NCBI GenBank assembly: GCA_036785325.1
Contig: JAXIVH010000010.1
Coordinates: 8,143,838-8,207,837, forward strand
Source: Urophycis tenuis
Taxonomy: Eukaryota > Chordata > Actinopteri > Gadiformes > Phycidae
Direction of reading: 5' to 3'
Length of the DNA stretch: 64,000 nucleotides
Shown here: positions 42,179-55,089 of the stretch, in pieces
Position numbering within the stretch: position 1 is the first letter of the stretch
How the letters are laid out: each line of letters begins with the position of its first letter
The notes under the pieces: model-generated
Seen by the model: only the letters and a program-made list of their open reading frames with translations
Databases searched by the model: none
Told to the model about the DNA's origin: nothing
Program-made: the position numbers and the translations under genes

Positions 42179-42706
42179 GGGCAAAGTGCTTGGAACGTTT
42201 GTTCACCTGTCCTGATTCTCTTGCCATGAACATGGTAACTCTTTCACTATTTAGCAGATGCCTTTCTGCAAAGCACCTTGCAGTGGATTTGGATACATGT
42301 GATTGAGGAAGGATGCCTCCGGGTAGGAAGTGGAACCCAGTGTGTATGTATCGATGCCCCAGCCACTCCATTGAAAGACAAACCAAATGGGTGTTGATAA
42401 AATGTGCCAAACAAAGCATCATTTGGTCTTTTCTCGTAAGCTCAGGTTGTTTGGTCCGCATTTAAAATTGTATCATTGTTCCTTTAGTTTACATTTCAGA
42501 TTATGTTTAAAATGTAATCTGTTAGTTTGAAGCTGTATGATGACCAAGGCAATCCTCAGACTTCTTTTTGTATTTCTTTATTCAGAAGGTTGTAACAGCA
42601 ACTTAACAATTTTGTGAAAGAACTATTCAGTGACATATACGTCTCTTTAGGTGATTGGTTGACATTTTAGTTTAATGAAAGAAGGTACACAAAAATGTTG
42701 TATTGC

Positions 42707-42712
42707 AATAAA
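42707..42712 (+). terminator. Polyadenylation signal AATAAA for the NXPE3-like gene
   Basis: AATAAA about 530 bases after the stop codon, in a U-rich context. It is the first well-placed signal downstream of the coding end. Confidence 0.55.
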
Positions 42713-44409
42713 AGCAGCCAGATCTTAGCTTTAACAACATTATGAAATAATTTGATCTTTTACTTTCATTAACGCAGAGTTGGATGTATATCTGGGAAAA
42801 AAAGGTTTCTAAGCCATGTTAAAAGACCAAGGATTGTATAAATTGTTTTAGGTAGAACAAACAGTGGTGTCTTTCACAACACTAATTATGGGTCTGCTAC
42901 TTTTATGTTCCAGGGCACTGGTGATAGACTTGGCTTTACTAATTTAGCAAACAGTGAACCTCTCATGGATAGCTTACTAGCAAATTATAGCATCCCAGTA
43001 GCGTCAAAATCCATAGTCAACCTTTGTAAAACAGGATTTTACATCCAAACACATGTTTTCATTTTAAATACAACAAACATGTTGCGCAACATTTACAAAA
43101 TGTAGCCAAGCAAGCCGCTAGTGCTGATACCGTCCATTTGTGTGCATGTCCCAGAGCACTTTTAGATACAGAAACAATGTTAATCAGCTGTAAAGTCAAT
43201 GTTCCATCCTTTTTTCTTTTTTTTTCCACTCACCAATGTTTACAATGTCTGAACTGTTTTTCTGTTTCAAGGAAGCTGTCACTCACCACGCAGTTAAACT
43301 GCACTATTCGCTTTAACCGTAGATGCTGCATGTTGCGGCCAATTGAGGAGGCTGTTCCATCAGACTCAATGTGAACTATTGTACAACAATGGGATTTTAT
43401 CAAATAATTTAACACTGTGTCCACAGCCGAGGACGGATGTGGATCACCCAGTGTACACTGGATTTAAGTTTTCTTTGTTTTATGTTTCAACTTTTCTGTG
43501 AAAATGCGACTACACACCCCTGAGTCTGTGTCCTGTCCTGTTTGGCTGCTGTGATGGGTACTCACCTTACATGGCCTGAGGACTCTGCCTGCTGGCTCCC
43601 CCTGTGTTTGCCTCTCTGGTACGGGGTGCTGATGGATGAGGCTGAGATGGTTGTCAGTGCTGCACCTCCTCAGGTTTGTCCTGTAGGCTTTAGAAGTTGT
43701 ACCACAGTAGCCTCTCTCTTGCTCCCTCGCTCTCTCTGTCAGGGCTAGGTAGCTTTGGATTTGATTTGTTCATAGTTTTGTCCCTCAGGTTTTGGGTCCT
43801 TTTGGTTTGACGTTGTACTTCTGTTCATGCAGCACAGCGTGTTCCACTCAACCATGCACCACACACGCCACTGACTATACAGACTTCAGGTTACATTTTT
43901 ATATTGGTTGGTTTATTCATAAATATGGCTTTAAACCCTTCTAATCATGTCGGGGACTCCCTCTGTGTCATGATTCCCGAGCTGGGTCATAACACAAGGG
44001 GAACTAAGCTTCAAAATGCCTTTTGATCCAATAAATGTTGATGCAAATATCATGGCATGTTGTTGCATCTTATATTTACATACTCAGTCTCATTTGAAAA
44101 CATTCAATGTCCCCGGTTGGCCTGGGACACCCAAGCTGTCCTGGAGGAGGACGGGCTGGAGGAGGTTGCCATGGAAACGAGCACCCAGACACCGGCCATA
44201 TATGCAGAAGAATTGGTCCAGTCGCAAATCTCAGAAATATGTTTTGTTATCTGGGTGTAATAAATTTACTGGGAAGACATTTAGATGAAACGGTGGAGAT
44301 AAGCATGGCAGCTGATAGGATGTAGATAATAGCTATATCCTCCTCACGTACCTACCTCATAGGACACCCAGCTCAAGAAAGACAAAGACACTCGGTTCTC
44401 TCACCCACA
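42713..44409. other. Intergenic, convergent gene ends; nothing recognised
   Basis: This lies between the 3' ends of the NXPE3-like gene (+) and me3 (-). I see only short frames without protein-like character and a GC-rich patch at 44130-44200. Confidence 0.45.
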
Positions 44410-44415
44410 TTTATT
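44410..44415 (-). terminator. Possible polyadenylation signal of me3
   Basis: AATAAA on the minus strand, 983 bases beyond the me3 stop codon. If used, the 3' untranslated region is about 1 kb. No better minus-strand signal was seen closer. Confidence 0.4.
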
Positions 44416-45397
44416 GTATTTTTTTTCCTTCGCATCCAATTTCCTTTGAAAAACATTCCCTTGTCGGACCAGAAACGAGCACAGAACGCTGTCAAAGCCA
44501 CGGGTCACTTTGGGAATGTTGACAAAAAACACAGACGACTCAGTACAAAACGAACCTATAAAAGCACTATCGTCTGGACTAGAAAAACACGACAACATCC
44601 CGGCCGGTGGAACAGGTAGGGTTAGGATGCTCGGGAGGCCGTGCCACGCCATGCCCCCTGCACCCATCAGGTAGGACCTAGGACGTCACAGCTGTTCAAT
44701 ACGGGCTCTGGAATTTACAATTCTGGCAGCATGGGAACTCAATCAAAGCTAAACGGTAAGCTCTCTTTAGATGCAACACAATGAGCTTGTGTTGCCTTGG
44801 ACGGAAACAAGCACGCTTAGGTTGACGTAAAAATCACAGCCACCTTACATCTGCAAAACACGCAATATGTCAGTCCTGAGGGGAGAGACGACTCAGGTCT
44901 GCACTGCGCTGCATTTGTGCGTTGGGCGATAATTATGTGCGCATTGCAAACGGTCCAACTGTATCTATACAGCAGCTGGACCTTCAGAAGCACGAACCCC
45001 TGCAGTAGAAGGAGTGTCATTGTAGTGCGTTTTGGCAGGACATGCTAATACAGCGGCAGTCAACGTTTCCCGGCGCAGGAACATAGCATAGCACCACCGC
45101 TAATACAACATGATGAGTCGGATTACAGTCGACTGAAATAAAACAAAAAAGCCACTTTCATACTTAATATCCAAACACCAAATCGGACAACACAAAAAGA
45201 AGAGGGAAGGAAGGAAGAAGGCGGGCCCCTGGAGGGGAACTCGGCATCCGGAACACAGGCTGTAGATAGTTGGGGTTCCCAACCTGGGTTGTTATTTCAT
45301 TACACTAGAGATGGGGCTCCACACAGCCGTAGGTTGCGTCGCTCCACATGGATTTTGTCCGCGGCGACCTGGTGTGTGGGGTCTGGTGTGTCGTCCC

Positions 45398-47639
45398 TCA
45401 GACGTCCTGGACGTTCATGGCCTCCTGGGGCCAGCTGTAGGAGTCCAGGGTGAAGGAGTCGTAGTCGGGGCTGTAGATGTGGGACAACACGAAGGCCTCC
45501 TTGTCCTTGGGCTCGGGGTAGATCGAGGCGATGTTGTGCTTGTACGCGTGGTTGACCACCTGATGCGTAGTAGGAGAAGTAGGGGGGCGTGCATGAGAAA
45601 GGAGCTGTCTGATAGGTCAGTAGGAACACGGGGGGGCGGGGTGGTGGTGGTGGTGGTGGGGGTTGTCAAGGGAGCGTTTACCTTGACTGCAATCTTGAAG
45701 GACACCTCTCTGATGTCGCTGAGCGGAGGGTAGAGCCGTCCCTCTGCCAGGTTCTCCTCCGTTACCATTTCAGCAATCGACTGGGAGATGAGAGGCCGCG
45801 CGGGAGCGAAAGAGAGGTCAGCGGTAGAAGCAGAAGCAGCAAGCAGAAGTGCAGTAATGGCAAGCACAGCAAGCTTCGTTTTCAAACCTCCCATGAGTGG
45901 GAGGTTTGAGAGAGATATTCTTCACGTTGGTCAATGTTGTGTTTTGTAGATGTGTGCATTCAGACTCAAATTCTTCAAGCACGCCGTTATGACGGCGCGG
46001 AGGACAGTCACGATCTGCTGAATGTTTATAACGATATCGACAAATATGAAAAATGGCAAATAAGCAAATATCACCTCGGCCGTGGTCAGGAAGATGTCAT
46101 CCGATATGTGGCGCACCCGGGCGGCGATGACCCCCAGGGCCACGCCGGGGAACACGTAGGCGTTGTTGCCCTGACCCGGGTAGAAGGTGCGCCCGTCGGC
46201 CAGAGTCACCTTGTCAAAGGGGCTGCCGCTAGCGAAAATACCCCGGCCCTGACACAGGGGCGGACCGTCAGCACACGCAAAAACACCATCGCCCCGCCCT
46301 CTTCAATGAATGCAGCAGAAATGCATCGTCACAGCCTTCAGGGCACGTTCAAGTTGCAAACAAAGAAGTTGTTTTCTAGCTCTTTTTTTTTTTGTTCACT
46401 GTTTTGGCGACGGCACGAGAAAGTGATGTGCAACGCAGTACTTGACCGCCCGCAATTTGTGCAAAACGCCACGTACGGTCAGTGAGGACCGGTTCTAGAA
46501 GAAGAGCAGGGCCGTGTTCCGATATCCATACTTCATGAGTACACTTAAACGTAGTACACTATCTGTGCTCACTAAGTGCGCAAATTTTCAGATGTTAGTG
46601 TTGTTCCAAATTGTGCACTTACCGGAAATTACTGTCAGCTGCGCGACCGCGTCACCCGCAAAACACACGTGAATCCATCACGCCCACACTGACGTCTATC
46701 CATTTTCTAACTGAGTGTGGCTCAGCCTGGCTCCGCCTCTTCCGCTACAAAGCTAAGATAGCTGCCGTTGAGTACGGAAAGTGTACACTGTTGCATACTA
46801 TGCGTACTAACTGTTTAGAGGGAAACATCCGGGTCCTTTGAGTACACTTCTTTTCGCCGTGATCGTAATCGGAACACCCTACGTACTCAGACCAAGTATA
46901 CCAAGTACGGTAAGTATGGCTATGGGAACACGGCCCGAGACATATTGCACAATGGAAGCATCGTGGACGAGTACCTCGGTGAGCTGGTAGCACTGCTCTG
47001 CCGTGCACTCGGCCTTGCTGGTCGGGTTGCTCAGGGCGAAGATGATTGGGCGCTCGTTGAAGGCGGCCATGGCTTTGATGATGCGCTCGTTAAAAGCTCC
47101 GGCGATGGCGGCCACTCCTGTTGGGGTACCAACAGGGCCACAGCGCAGCGCGCATGCGTCAGAGGGCTCTTCAGGACAGCTCACAGCAGCAAGTAGCTCG
47201 GGAGGTTTGTCATTCATTCTTTTAGAGGACAATTCATCGCAGGGGGGTATTGGGATTGCGTTTCAATACTTTGATTAGTTATATATACTAATGGCAAGTT
47301 TCTAATCAATTATTGCTGGGGGGGAAATGTTGAGGGAAATTTGCTTTTTTGTTGTTGAGCCCAATCCAACAACAATAACATGTTTACAACATGTTATGTA
47401 CATGTTATTATTGTATTGTTATGTTACAACATGTTCCAAAATGGGTACCCATTTGGGAAGATAATACAGGTTATTCTGAATGTACACAAATGTGGAGTGA
47501 GTCACCACAGACCACAACAGAATTGATACTGATGTGGCTTAAGACATGGTTCAGAACACTATGAACTGTGTCTTTTACAGTAAATTAGCTGCTATGTCTC
47601 TGCACATTATTTCATCCAACTACTCTGCCATTTATTGAT

Positions 47640-47675
<36 letters not shown>

Positions 47676-50600
47676 TGTTGTTGCATAGTTTATTTTCATT
47701 CTTTATTTTTCTTTTTATATTGTTTCTTTTTTTTCTTTTTTTTTAATCTTATATAGCAAAGTTGAGCACACCCGAGTAACAAGAACTTCACTGCTGGTAA
47801 TGATGTACATTGTTATGTGACAATAAACACGTGACAATAAACTTGACACTCGAAACTTGAAACTATGTGTCCAGTGTGAATCTCCTCATTTCCGCTAAAG
47901 GGTTGAACCAATGGCTCATGGACAGAACATGGGGCTGGGCTCACCAATGATGGCGGTGGGTTTGATGATGTTCACCACCTCCTCCAGGGTCTTCACATGA
48001 GGATGATCGTGAGCAAACTCCTCCTTCTCATGGTTCAGATGGCCTCTCCCCTGCAACAAGTCAACTGGCTTCAGCGACATTGCACTTCCAAGATCCTTTA
48101 GAAAAGCGAGCCTGTTTAGAAAGACGGTGTCACCTTCACAATAAGACCTTTGGAATCAACCATCCAGATCCTCTTGGCGGCCTCTTCTCTCGGCACGCCC
48201 TCTTTGGCCATCGCCATCAGGAGCAGGTTGGCGATGCCCAGGGCTGCCTGGGAAAGACAGGGACAGCTTTTAAAATTTTCGATTTCTCAACACTAAAGGG
48301 GAACAGTGCGACTCGGCTATTTCCTAATGCGAAACCGCGCTGCTTCGCGTGTGTTTTGTAAGGGTGAACAAAACAAACGAGATCTGCGTCATCAACTTTT
48401 CCCCAAAAACATTTGTGGAAAGGTTGGCCCATTTTGGGCCACGCAGAACTCAAGTCCAAGACCGACGGCGTCAGTGTATTCTGTGACATCAGAACACTGC
48501 GAGCGTGACGGTTCCCCTTTATGCACTCGACTCAGAGAACACAAGCGTAGTAGTGGTTTACCTCTCCTGCCCCTTGGAATACAAATTTGTGGTCGGCAAG
48601 TTTGTTTTTGGTTATTTTTAAGGCGGCCAAGACTCCAGCGACAGCGACTGATGCAGTGCCTGAAAGCAGAAAAAAAAGAATCAACAGTGAACGTGCTGAT
48701 AAATCAATCAATCTACCGACCAATGGATCAATTGATAACTGGTGCTTTGTCATCATCGGTACTCTCAGGACGTTACCTTGGATGTCATCGTTGAAAGTAC
48801 AGTAATGGTTTCGGTATTTGTTGAGGATGCGGAAGGCGTTGCTGTTGGCAAAGTCCTCAAACTGAATGAGGCAGTTCATGCCGTACCTGTGGGACAGGCA
48901 GGGTTTCCCCGGTCAGTGAGACGGACGGGACCCAAGACCCAAGTGTCGGTCCACTTGCCACCCCTTGACTCACTTGTCTGTCACGGCCTGCATGAACTCA
49001 TCGATGAGGTCGTCGTATTCCTTGCCTCTGACCCTCTTGTGCTTCAGACCGATGTACAAGGGGTCGTCACGTAGCGTCTGATTGGATGAATCAAACGTTA
49101 TGTGTCCTGACCTGTCAGCCGCCCAACACAGACTGCTCAACCGATTCTCTCCCCAACCATGGATTTTAGTTTTAAATGACTGACATGGATTTGTGTCACA
49201 GTTGGACTTGACAAAAGCGTGGGCTACTTCATCTACATTTCTGTTGTTCACACATTATTTTATTACATTATTGCACAATATTTTATTATATTTTATGATA
49301 CCTAATTTATGGTCCAAGATGTATTTCATAGTGCCACACGCACACACGATAAAAGACTATACAGATAACTTTAGCCTTGAGTCTGTACTTTACTACAAGA
49401 CACTGATCGGCTCGTCAAAAGCTCTGAGTGCGAGGACAACTCAGGCGATTGACACAAGACCCTGAATCACAGAACATCCCCTGCGCCTCGGTGCATTTCG
49501 TACCTGGTTGTCAGTGCCGACGTCAATGAGTACAGGCAGACACTGCTGGGGTTTGACCCCCCCACAGGCCGTGTACAAAGCCAGCTTCCCCACGGGGATG
49601 CCCATGCCGTAGCTGCCCAGGTCGCCCAGGCCCAGGATACGCTCGCCGTCTGTCACCACGATGGCCTGAACGGAGAGGTTCACGACGTGAAGAGCACGGA
49701 CACAGAAACACAACCAAAAGGCACGCGGGGAAGGTGACAGGGAGCAGATTTGGGGACGGCGGAAACACCGAGTCAGATTGTATGTCTGACTGTGAACTAT
49801 CAACTGCCCACTGTATGCAAGTGGGTGTATTAAGATAAATATTAATGAGTACATGTTTGGTCTAAAATTACAAACAAAAAATAAATTAAAAAAAAGATCA
49901 ATTTGACTATTGTGTTTAAAAGAATAAAAAATAAAAAATAAAAAATAATAAAAAATAAAAAATAGAAAAGTAAAAAATTATATCAATATTTTATATCCAC
50001 ATCTATGATGTGAACAAATTTCACTAAGAAGCACTGTATGACCACAGTTCGTCTGGTCATCAGCCTTGGGGTCTGATGAACTAGAGTGTGTGTCACTAGA
50101 CACTAGACTGCGTGTGAACTGTGATAAGTGCTGTACTGTGCGGGTACCTTGATGTTTTCTTCAGGCCATGAGTTGAGCACGGTGGCAATGTGACCTTTGT
50201 CATGTATTGTGATAAAAAGCCCTCTGTCAAAAAATGAAACAAATGAAAATGTAAAAAATAATAATATAACATAATAATATATATGATAATCCTAAAAACA
50301 AAATCAATGTTGAAAATTAACCGAATTAACACATCATAAAATAAGAGCTTCATAATGGGGGAAGGCTTTTAGCAATTCAAATAACATTTACATTTTTCAA
50401 AAAGCACTTCAATAAAATCCACAATGACACCCAATAAAGATGAATGATTAAATCGAAGGAAGATTCCTAGTGCATGTACTTTACTTTTACAGTACTTGGT
50501 GTGTGTACATATACACGGTACAGTCAAGATAAATATAGGTGTCTCACCTTGGTCTCCTGAAGGCCAGGCCGTACTGTTGACAGGCCAGCCCCACCGTGGG

Positions 50601-51910
50601 AGTGTAAACAATGGGCATAAACTCCTCAATGTCTGAGGTCAGCAGCCGATAGAACAACTTCTCATTCCTGTCCTGGAGAGTCATCAGGAGAATGTACCTG
50701 GGAGGGACAAATACACAAGGAATAGAAATACACAGTGTCATTAAGGGAACGGAGACAAAGGGAGGCCACGTCAAAGTTCCCATATTTCTTTTCCTTTCGA
50801 AGTAAAATCTTTGGCTTCAAAATGCCCCTGTGGGTGTGTGTGAATGTGTGCGTGCGTGCGTGCGTGCGTGCCCATGCGCTGTGGTAGTTGCCTAGCTACC
50901 GGGATGCCAATGGTATGTGTCATGTTCCGCCTGTTTACACTGCAGCCCGGCTCACACGGTACCCCTTTGAGGCCGGCATGATCTCCCTCTCAAAGTTTCT
51001 CCGCAAACATTGGAGCAGTTCAGAGAAGTGGTACAACTCGGTTGAGTAGAGTTTGCAGCTGCAATCGTTTTCAAAAACAACAATGGCCAAACAATATTGT
51101 CACGCCAGCAGTTTCCCTCTGTAGAGGAACTCGAAATGAAGTGATGATGCAGAACAACGCAACGCATTGCAATAAATCCGTCGCCGTCCAGCTAAATGAG
51201 CATCCTCTCTACAACACGATTCATAAGTTGATCAGCGTATTCCGTCTACTCCCTCAGGCGGAGAGGCCGCTGATGGGGAGGTATGCGGGCGCTGCTCACT
51301 TGTCCAGGGGGTTGCTTCGCGTTTCATAGCTCTTCATCACGCGGAGCACCTGGACGTCCTGGGAGAGGAAGCAGGGGGGCAGCAGGCCGTGGATGCCCAG
51401 CTGGAGGCGCTCCTCGAGGGTGAAGCCCATACCCTGCAGGCCAGAGAAGGAGGAAACGAAAGAGGGTTAAGCAAGGACACCGCCTCTGGTAAAATCCTCT
51501 CTCGAAAGTGTAAGATAAACCACAAACTCAAAAGGGAAATACTAGAGAGCCCACAGGGTGACTGTGAGGTCACAGGCTGACTGTGATCATGAGTGAGTCA
51601 TCCTGTCACCCTGTGGGCTAGCTACCTACCACACACCCAAGAAAGTCTTTCAGATTTTCACTTTCCTCCACATATCCATACCACATGCCACATACCTGCA
51701 CCTCGCCATGCATCCCTCCGCTAACAATTTATTTAGGTGTGGATGTTATTTGCAAAACTTGGCACACAACCAGTAATGTGAGCAGGTGGCAGCTGTGCCC
51801 AGGTTATAAAGAGAAGCTTCAACAAACTGCTGGACCTCCTCTGCTGTCTGGTTGAAGGCAGGGCAGCTACATTCGTTTCCATTGGCACACTTCCAACAGG
51901 GTGATCTGGA

Positions 51911-51955
<45 letters not shown>

Positions 51956-53153
51956 CAGGGAGGGGGTTGAAGCTATTAATTCTATCCAATAGTATGGGGG
52001 TCTGCAGTGCCTCCCCGACCTTAGTCTCATGACTTCCTCTGTGCTATCTCATTCTCCCTTCCTGTTTCCTTTCAGTACACACTAGCAAGCACTGACCTGC
52101 ACCAAAGCAGCTAGCAAGCACTGACCTGCACCAAAGCAGCTAGCAAGCACTGACCTGCACCACGACAGCTAGCAAACACTGACCTGCACTGCAGCAGCTA
52201 GCAAACACTGACCTGCACTGCAGCAGCTAGCAAACACTGACCCGCACTGCAGCAACTAGCAAACACTGACCCGCACTGCAGCAGCTAGCAAACACTGACC
52301 CGCACTGCAGCAGCTAGCAAACACTGACCCGCACTGCAGCAGCTAGCAAACACTGACCCGCACTGCAGCAGCTAGCAAACACTGACCCGCACTGCAGCAG
52401 CTAGCAAACAGCACAGACATGTCTATGATGACTTGATGAGTGTTAGTTAAAGAGTGACGGTAACAGGTCAACAGCTTTCGGTTTGGTTAATCCTATATCG
52501 GACTGCACTTAGGACAGACTCAACTAAACCCATTAACCTGTCCAGCCCTGGTAATTAACCTGTGTTGTACTCTGTCATAAAACAGGCACTCCTACTTTTC
52601 AATTATTATTTTATTCTGTGCACTATGACCATAGTTGTTACATGGTCATAGTGCACAAAATAAAATAAAAATACTGGATTAATGCCAACTGTGACAACAG
52701 CTTGAAAAGTAAAAGTAAAAGAAAACACCATGATCTTATGTTCAGATTTTGGGTTGTGTGTTTGACAAAGCAATGTGTATGTCGGACTATACCCACGTCC
52801 TCTAAATCAAAACGAAATATGATGTGTTCTACATAATAGAACCACCTCCTCCATACACCTACAGGTTCCCCCAGCCCGTCTGTCCACCATGGGGGCACGA
52901 GCCATCAGCCGCTCCGCCCCACGCCTCTGGAATAGCCTTCCCCCGGACATTCGAAATATGGACTCACCTCACACCTTCAAATCCCACCTCAAAACGCATT
53001 TTTTCAGACAGGCCTACTCACACATGGACTTAATATCTGCTGCAAGCTCTGTGCCTTTTTAAATCTGTTTTAATCTGTGTCCTTTGATTGTTTTATGCTT
53101 TTATGCTTGTTAGGTGACCTTGAGTGTCCTGAAAGGCGCCTTATAAAATAAAT

Positions 53154-53185
<32 letters not shown>

Positions 53186-53448
53186 AAAAAAATAAAATAA
53201 AAAACCTTCAATCAAACCTTGTTCAGGTGCGGGTTTCTGGTGATGTCATAGCCGCGCTTCTTGGTGCTCACGCTGCCTTTGCGGATCGTCCCGCCGTGAC
53301 ATGCCCTGGCCGCAGCCGCCGTGGGGCACGTGGCGGCCCCGGGGGGGCGGACGACGACGGCACCGGAGGCCCCGGCGGGGACCCTGAGCGCGCCAGTCGA
53401 AGTGCGTCGGCATAGCGACAATAGAGTTTTTCCAGGAAGAGAGTTCAT
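45398..53448 (-). CDS. me3: NADP-dependent malic enzyme, mitochondrial (620 aa, 14 coding exons)
   Basis: Catalyses oxidative decarboxylation of malate to pyruvate with NADP+ and a divalent metal, in the mitochondrial matrix. Exons in transcript order: 53448-53218, 51433-51300, 50697-50548, 50223-50148, 49665-49504, 49077-48974, 48886-48777, 48659-48562, 48247-48134, 48050-47945, 47117-46975, 46248-46075, 45780-45682, 45559-45398; all phases fit. The N-terminus 'MNSLPGKTLLSLCRRTST' is a basic, acid-free presequence. Family blocks: 'KKRGYDITRNPHLNK', 'MPIVYTPTVGLACQQYG', 'VVTDGERILGLGDLG', 'YCTFNDDIQGTASVAVAG' (metal-binding Asp), 'SNPTSKAECTAEQCY', 'FASGSPFDKV', 'PGQGNNAYVFPGVALG'. Lys in 'NHEKEEF' corresponds to the lysine that favours NADP over NAD. 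The C-terminus 'SPDYDSFTLDSYSWPQEAMN' is ME3-like rather than ME1 or ME2. The donor of the first coding exon (GTTTGA) is weak. Confidence 0.95.
46509..46936. mobile_element. MITE in an me3 intron
   Basis: Terminal inverted repeats begin GGGCCGTGTTCC at both ends (46509 on +; 46936 on -), followed by 'atatccatactt' versus 'atagccatactt'. Inside, 'gagtacac' and 'gtacact' recur. About 428 bp, non-coding. I could not settle the target duplication. It lies between the exons 47117-46975 and 46248-46075. Confidence 0.75.
47560..47875 (+). mobile_element. L2 3' tail with TTTA repeat in an me3 intron
   Basis: 'gcaaagttgagcacacc', 'gtgacaataaacacgtgac' and 'aataaacttgacact' form the end of an L2-type LINE. 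A run of about ten TTTA units lies at 47636-47674. Antisense to me3. Confidence 0.65.
49860..50000. repeat. AT-rich simple sequence in an me3 intron
   Basis: Repeated 'aataaaaa' units between the exons 50223-50148 and 49665-49504. No other content. Confidence 0.7.
51915..51953. repeat. TG dinucleotide microsatellite in me3 intron
   Basis: About 19 GT/TG units without interruption. Confidence 0.9.
52084..52410. repeat. 29-bp minisatellite, about 11 copies, in me3 intron
   Basis: The unit is of the form 'ctagcaaacactgacccgca' plus 'ctgcagcag'. The first three copies differ ('gcaagcactgacctgcacca'), the middle ones carry 'gacctg', and the last six are nearly identical ('gacccg'), so the array probably grew at its right side. 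It ends in a partial 'ctagcaaacagcac'. Confidence 0.9.
52603..52672. repeat. Near-perfect palindrome in me3 intron
   Basis: 'ctgtgcactatgaccat' and 'atggtcatagtgcacaa' form a stem that extends into the AT-rich flanks (ttattttatt / aataaaataa); the loop is 'agttgttac'. Possibly a tiny fold-back element. Confidence 0.7.
52850..53190 (+). mobile_element. L2-type LINE 3' fragment next to the me3 first-coding-exon donor
   Basis: In the frame beginning 'MGARAISRSAPRLWNSLPPD' this is the C-terminal end of an L2 RT, followed by 'FKSHLKTHFFRQAYSH', a 3' untranslated region with 'gaaaggcgccttataaaata', and an ATT tandem tail at 53155-53182. It is antisense to me3 and ends about 30 bases from the splice donor at 53217. 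Confidence 0.85.
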
Positions 53449-53875
53449 ACTGGCTGGCCTGCAGAGAACAAGACAACCAGCACCAACGTCAGGTGTCAAC
53501 AAGAAGAAACATGGAAAAATAAATAAATGACATTGATGAAAAAGGGGGTCCATGCATTCCACGAGTAACTCATGTTTCGCCCCTAGGTGGGTAAACAACG
53601 CGCCGTTACAGTGTGAGCCCAAGGTTGGGCTGGTTGGGCTCGCACGTGTATTTACGGTGATAGACAATGACTGCCACAATAGCAGTTATTTATTTCACAA
53701 CGATATTACAGTGTGGTATATCTAAAAAATACATTTAAGTCATATGTCGTGTGTAATTGTGATTTCATGCTAGCTAGTAGCAAGCGGCAGCTCTGACGTC
53801 AGAACAGTCTTCTCTACGGAGCAAACTGCGTAGCTATTGGCTAGCTCGTCGCTATTCATCAACAACACGCCTTAC

Positions 53876-53995
53876 CTCCTGTAAAAACACTTCAACGTGT
53901 CGTCCGGTTCCGAGATGTTAACACTCAAATTAGTTTCGAGGTGCCGCGGGACGCTCCTTCCTCTTCAGATTATACGGCGATCAGTGGACTGCAGA
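53876..53995 (-). promoter_or_regulatory. me3: Likely non-coding first exon of me3
   Basis: A donor 'caggag|gtaagg' lies at 53876/53875 on the minus strand, and an acceptor 'ttgttctctgcag' precedes the first coding exon (its first base is about 53460). Upstream lies GC-rich sequence to about 53995. The start site itself is inferred only. Confidence 0.45.
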
Positions 53996-54069
53996 ATGGA
54001 TTAGAAGTTGATCCAGGGCTCCTTTGACATTGACACTTGAAGCCTTCCTCCTCCTCCCGGTCTACCGTC

Positions 54070-54112
54070 TGGTGGCCAATAGGCACCGCCTTTCTTCACC
54101 AACACCAATAGG
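54070..54112 (-). promoter_or_regulatory. Paired CCAAT boxes upstream of me3
   Basis: Two 'ccaatagg' words on the plus strand (54073-54080 and 54104-54111) read as inverted CCAAT boxes (ATTGG) for me3. They are 31 bases apart, about three helical turns, and about 100 bases above the presumed first exon. NF-Y binding is inferred. Confidence 0.4.
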
Positions 54113-54277
54113 ATGAGTGGAGACATAAAAGCACGACGGAGGGCATCCAGGTTCACAGGATTTGGAAATTTGGGAAGACCGCAAACTGCTTTACACAACC
54201 GGTATTATTGTCATTGTTCATCCATGACCCCCACCCCTACCGCCTGCTCAGTTTTTCTCTTTCTATTATATATCTCT

Positions 54278-54278
54278 C

Positions 54279-54332
<54 letters not shown>
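54278..54332. repeat. TG dinucleotide microsatellite between me3 and ildr1
   Basis: About 27 TG units with no other feature. Confidence 0.9.
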
Positions 54333-54334
<2 letters not shown>

Positions 54335-54526
54335 AACCAACATACATACACACCTTGTATAGTTTAATAACGGACCGCAGATGGAAAAGGAATAGGAATT
54401 ATACACAAATCTCTAAACGCTACAATGTATTGATGGCGCCCTCTTTTGGCCAACTATTGAAAATACTTACTGTAACGATATCATGACGTGTAGGATAGTC
54501 AAAGCGTTAATATTGATCTACACGGG

Positions 54527-54532
54527 TTTATT
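54527..54532 (-). terminator. Possible polyadenylation signal of ildr1
   Basis: AATAAA on the minus strand, about 560 bases beyond the ildr1 stop at 55090. Confidence 0.45.
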
Positions 54533-55089
54533 AAAAGTGATCGTACTTCTTGAACACACGAGTTACAGTTACAAAAACAAACATTTAAACAACAAAGATT
54601 CAGGTTGCTGAGTTTGGAGTTACAATCCTTTCAAATATCCCAAACGTTTCGGACCAGTAAGACTGAAGAGAGTTAAATTATAATGTAGAAATCATTACAG
54701 TGTAAAGTTATAAAGTAGACAACCATTTTGTTCACTGTAGGTATTTGAGAAATGATGACAATATGCTGGATAAAACATATTTCAGACAAAAAGCACCACC
54801 AGTATTAAAAAATACTAAAAGCTGAACGTATAAATTTACCATTAAAGCCCACAAAGCCATGTACAAACACAATTGTACATTGATACAACCACATAACATG
54901 TCACTGTCAATTTTAACATCAATGGCTGGCATTGGATTAACTTTACAATTGTTCTTAATGACAGTTCATACAAAAAAACTTGAAAATGAATGCAGTTTTT
55001 AAAAAAAAATATCTCACAACAAAAAAGAACTTCAATGTACCTGCAGTCTGTCTTCATTGCCATCTTTGTTGACAAAACAAAGATGGGCT

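Noticed and set aside
44016..44325. Small frames in the GC-rich patch between NXPE3 and me3
   Set aside because: Three overlapping short frames with no family similarity and no splice context.
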